Shown piece after piece: positions 7,346-9,607 of a stretch of 9,607 bases of DNA. Made by a program: the position numbers and the translations under genes. The DNA comes from Anaerolineales bacterium (lineage in GTDB: Bacteria > Chloroflexota > Anaerolineae > Anaerolineales > E44-bin32). Position 1 is the first letter of the stretch, and each line of letters begins with the position of its first letter. The stretch is from positions 1 through 9,607 of the forward strand of contig JAUWFP010000064.1 in the NCBI GenBank assembly GCA_030606845.1. Direction: 5' to 3'. The notes under the pieces are model-generated. The model searched no databases and had not been told where the DNA came from. It saw only the letters and a program-made list of their open reading frames with translations.

Positions 7346-8614
7346 TCACTCAGGCCAGCTGGCGTCGATCGCTTGAAGTACGGTTCCAAGGTCATCGCCA
7401 TTCACAAAGTCGACCATTCCGGTCCAGAAGCTGCCTGCGCCCACCTCACCGGGCATCAGGTCAGATCCATCAAAGCGGAAGGTGTCTGCGTTGGTAAGAA
7501 TTTCAGCAAAACCCGCTTTGGTTGCGTCGGGATACCAATCGATAGGTACACCTTTCATCGCAGCGAGGGCGTTTCCTGCTTTAACTTCTGCCTCGATGGA
7601 TTCGGGTGTAAGCATGAATTTTACAACCTCGCGAACGGCTGGGGTGTCATTGCCCATGCTGATCAGGTTGCCGGAGCCAAGCACTGGCTTACCAAAGTCA
7701 TCGCCGATTGGGGGCAGATAGAAGTAATCGACATCAACTCCCATCTCGTAGCCCTCGGGGAAGAAGTTGGGTATGAAGCTCGCCTGGCGGTGCATGTAGC
7801 AGCTTGGCGGATCATCGAAAAGTGGCAACGGTGAATCACCGAAGAAGGTAGTCAGGATGCTGGTCGTGCCACCCAGGACGTAGTCCTCGTTGAACCAGAT
7901 GCTGGACAGAACGTCGAACGCGTTTCTAACCTCGGGGGAATCGAACTTGAGCTCACCGCGCGTCCACGCATCATATTTCTCGGGTGAGGCGGTTCGGAGC
8001 ATGATGTCCTCGATCCAGTCGGTTCCCGGCCAGCCTGTGGCGCCACCGCTCTCGATGCCGATGCACCACGGTATGCTGCCGTCGGCAACGATCTGGTCGG
8101 AGAGAGCAATCAGCTCGTCCCATGTCACAGGTACTTTGTAGCCGGCTGCGTCAAATTCGGCCTTTGGATACCAGACCAGGCTCTTGACATCCGCGCCATG
8201 CCACACGCCGTACACTTTTCCATCTACGGAGCCCAGATCGATCCAGGATTGCGTATAAGCCGCGCTCATTTCTTCATCCGTGATGAACTCGCCTAGATCA
8301 ACCAAGAACCCGTCCTTAGCCATACTGGCCATCAAGCCCGGCTGTGGGAAGTTAAGTATGTCATAGGGATCCCCGGCCTCGGCTCGCACGACTGCCAGCG
8401 TTTCGAAGTCTCCAGAACCCTCCACCACGACGTCGATGCCGGTGCGCTCTTCGAAGCCGACGAAGTTCTGCTCGAAGACAACTAACTGTTCCTCACCCCC
8501 TGCGCTGAAGATCGTTACAACCTCACCAGAGAGGTCGTCGGCTGCTCCGCCGCAAGCGGTTAGGATTAGCGACGTCATAATAAGGAGACTCAGTAGTAAA
8601 TATTTTTTCTTCAT
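7346..8614 (-). CDS. aglE: Sugar ABC transporter solute-binding lipoprotein, AglE type
   Basis: Extracytoplasmic lipoprotein that captures the sugar and delivers it to the AglF/AglG-like permeases; the substrate is probably an alpha-glucoside or related oligosaccharide. It has 422 residues. The signal peptide is MKKKYLLLSLLIMTSLILTAC, with lipobox LTAC and lipidated C21. The mature domain opens with VVTIFSAGGEEQLVVFEQNF, followed by FEERTGIDVVVEG, typical of family 1 binding proteins. The segment WCIGIESGGATGWPGTDWIE matches my memory of AglE-type proteins closely, and FWTGMVDFVNG lies near the C-terminus. GGAGG lies nine bases before ATG 8614, fixing the start. It is the first gene of the importer operon, 207 bp downstream of a divergently unrelated-looking but co-oriented LacI-family gene. 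The exact ligand cannot be read from sequence. A long plus-strand frame over its 3' end is a shadow. Confidence 0.92.
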   Translation of the reverse strand: MKKKYLLLSLLIMTSLILTACGGAADDLSGEVVTIFSAGGEEQLVVFEQNFVGFEERTGIDVVVEGSGDFETLAVVRAEAGDPYDILNFPQPGLMASMAKDGFLVDLGEFITDEEMSAAYTQSWIDLGSVDGKVYGVWHGADVKSLVWYPKAEFDAAGYKVPVTWDELIALSDQIVADGSIPWCIGIESGGATGWPGTDWIEDIMLRTASPEKYDAWTRGELKFDSPEVRNAFDVLSSIWFNEDYVLGGTTSILTTFFGDSPLPLFDDPPSCYMHRQASFIPNFFPEGYEMGVDVDYFYLPPIGDDFGKPVLGSGNLISMGNDTPAVREVVKFMLTPESIEAEVKAGNALAAMKGVPIDWYPDATKAGFAEILTNADTFRFDGSDLMPGEVGAGSFWTGMVDFVNGDDLGTVLQAIDASWPE

Positions 8615-8821
8615 CTTTCTTTTCCTCCAAAGTAATGGTTCCGAATGCTTCTTGTTTTAATTAGTGAATGGTTTCTCGTCCTCTAGGCTGTTCCTCCTCT
8701 CTTGGGTGGCGATCTAAGCGCCCCCTGAAAAACCAGGGTTTAACGTACGGGTACTTTCCGCCCAGGTTAACCCCTGGTTTGCTAGTCCTCCGACAGCGAA
8801 GAATCCTGTGAAAAAAAGAAC
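8615..8821 (-). promoter_or_regulatory. Leader and putative promoter region of the importer operon
   Basis: This 207-bp gap separates the regulator stop from the aglE-like start. It contains the aglE-like ribosome binding site (GGAGG, about 8624-8628) and an AT-rich stretch near 8655-8668 (minus strand CTAATTAAAAC) that could include a -10 box, though no good -35 is seen. Two similar AACCATT words occur on the minus strand, near 8636-8642 and 8664-8671. The large inverted repeat at 8730-8780 lies upstream of these. Position upstream of the binding-protein gene, next to a LacI-family gene, makes regulation here likely; the promoter itself is not demonstrated. Confidence 0.4.
8730..8780. repeat. 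Large inverted repeat between regulator and importer (operator pair or terminator)
   Basis: AAACCAGGGTTTAA (8730-8743) recurs inverted as TTAACCCCTGGTTT (8767-8780), matching at 13 of 14 positions across a 23-base spacer. On the minus strand the 3' arm is followed by five Ts (CCTGGTTTTTCAGG), so one reading is an intrinsic terminator of the LacI-family gene, which ends 42 bases earlier. The other reading is a pair of inverted binding sites for that regulator, placed upstream of the importer. The spacer holds GTACGGGTAC, and the right arm contains the palindrome GGTTAACC (8765-8772). The spacer is long for a terminator loop unless it folds internally. Confidence 0.6.
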
Positions 8822-9607
8822 TCAACCGGGTGGTGCCGTTGTGTTGCGAATAATAAGCTCTGTAGGAAGGGTTTCACATTCGGGTTCTCGTAAAGGATCC
8901 TGCATTACTTCCAATAATAGTCTAACGCCTTTCTCCCCAGATTCAACTAAGAGCTGACGCATAGTCGTTAAACCCAGGTGTTCAGCAATTTCCACATCAT
9001 CGTATCCAATGACGGATAAATCCTCAGGGATGCGCAGACCGGTCTCGCGCGCGGTCTCCAACACGCCAATAGCCTGCGTGTCGCTAGCGGCGAAAATCGC
9101 TGTCGGTCTATCTGGCATCCGCAGCATCTCTGCTGTAATGATCTTCGCATCAGAACGACTATGTTCTCCATGCCGATGCATCTCTGGGCACGGGTTGATT
9201 CCCGCAGCTGCGAGTGCCTGACAATACCCATTGAAGCGTGCACGGCTGGCTGAAAACGGAAATGGATCTTCAAGTACATCGCTGATGTAGCCGATGTTCG
9301 TGTGCCCAAGATCGAGGAGGTGTTGCACGGCTTTGCGCCCACCCTCGATATCGTCTACAACGATGCGGTTGAAATCATGGAGTACGGGATCGTTAACATC
9401 GATAAAGACGAGGGGTATGCCGGATTTTCTGAAGAGTTCCGCATCCTTTTCCGAAAACGGCAGTGAGATAATCAGGACGCCATCCACCCGTTCACGGCGA
9501 GCTAATTCCTTGAAGGCTGCGACACGACGTTCTGGGGTCTCGATATTAGCGACGATTAAGTCATATTCTGTACCGGATATCGAATAAGTGATGCCCCGCA
9601 AACGTTC
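8822..9607 (-). CDS. LacI-family transcriptional regulator (N-terminus beyond window)
   Basis: Sugar-responsive DNA-binding regulator, cytoplasmic. The reading frame is open through the window edge (codons for E-R-L precede RGITYSISG), so the helix-turn-helix and hinge lie outside and only the effector-binding domain is visible (262 residues). It shows the periplasmic-binding-protein fold typical of LacI/GalR: ERVDGVLIISLPFSEKD, GIPLVFIDV, VVDDIEGGRKAVQHLLDLGH, the ligand-contact segment SRARFNGYCQAL, TAIFAASDTQAIGVL, and LSVIGYDDVEIAEHLGLTTM. It lies just upstream of the AglEFG-like importer on the same strand and is most likely its local repressor (AglR/MalR-like role, inference). The effector is unknown. 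The apparent TTG start near 9601 is an artefact of the window boundary. Confidence 0.93.
   Translation of the reverse strand, partial: ERLRGITYSISGTEYDLIVANIETPERRVAAFKELARRERVDGVLIISLPFSEKDAELFRKSGIPLVFIDVNDPVLHDFNRIVVDDIEGGRKAVQHLLDLGHTNIGYISDVLEDPFPFSASRARFNGYCQALAAAGINPCPEMHRHGEHSRSDAKIITAEMLRMPDRPTAIFAASDTQAIGVLETARETGLRIPEDLSVIGYDDVEIAEHLGLTTMRQLLVESGEKGVRLLLEVMQDPLREPECETLPTELIIRNTTAPPG

Noticed and set aside
7241..7834. 197-residue plus-strand frame opposite the binding-protein gene
   Set aside because: It is antisense to a clearly real lipoprotein gene and runs through the intergenic hairpin; no family features.
1..9607. CRISPR array, toxin-antitoxin, defence or prophage genes
   Set aside because: No regularly spaced repeats and no such gene families were seen anywhere in the window.

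Overview
The window (9607 bp, moderate GC) reads as ordinary bacterial chromosome from a heterotroph that uses glycerol and imports oligosaccharides. The gene set is a GlpC-type iron-sulfur protein next to glycerol kinase, an AglEFG-like sugar ABC importer with a lipoprotein binding protein, and a membrane-anchored SPFH protein. That set would fit Chloroflexota (Anaerolineae-like), but this assignment is an inference from protein flavour and not from a marker gene.

Layout, left to right. Positions 1-137 are the 3' end of a bacterial group II intron, with a well-formed domain V and a domain VI carrying a bulged A; its body lies outside the window. After a non-coding stretch come glpK (424-1935, +) and a glpC-like gene (2073-3329, +), probably co-transcribed, and then a tRNA with a CAT anticodon (3422-3494, +). 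A strong minus-strand terminator (3715-3751) ends a convergent SPFH/band-7 gene (3771-4826, -). About 400 bp without a recognisable gene follow, containing one 9-bp perfect hairpin.

The right half is a minus-strand sugar-uptake locus, read from right to left: a LacI-family regulator cut by the window edge (8822-9607), an intergenic region with a large inverted repeat (8730-8780), the solute-binding lipoprotein aglE-like (7346-8614), a 12-bp perfect stem-loop (7269-7299), permease aglF-like (6124-7239) and permease aglG-like (5226-6119). The order binding protein, hairpin, permeases is the classic arrangement for making more binding protein than permease. No ATPase gene is present, so the importer probably uses a shared MsmX/MalK-type ATPase encoded elsewhere. 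The regulator most likely controls the importer in response to the sugar.

I found no previously undescribed system. The points most worth a second look are the intron tail, the inverted repeat between regulator and importer, the intra-operon hairpin, the two competing well-spaced ribosome binding sites of the SPFH gene, and glpC sitting beside glpK without glpA or glpB.
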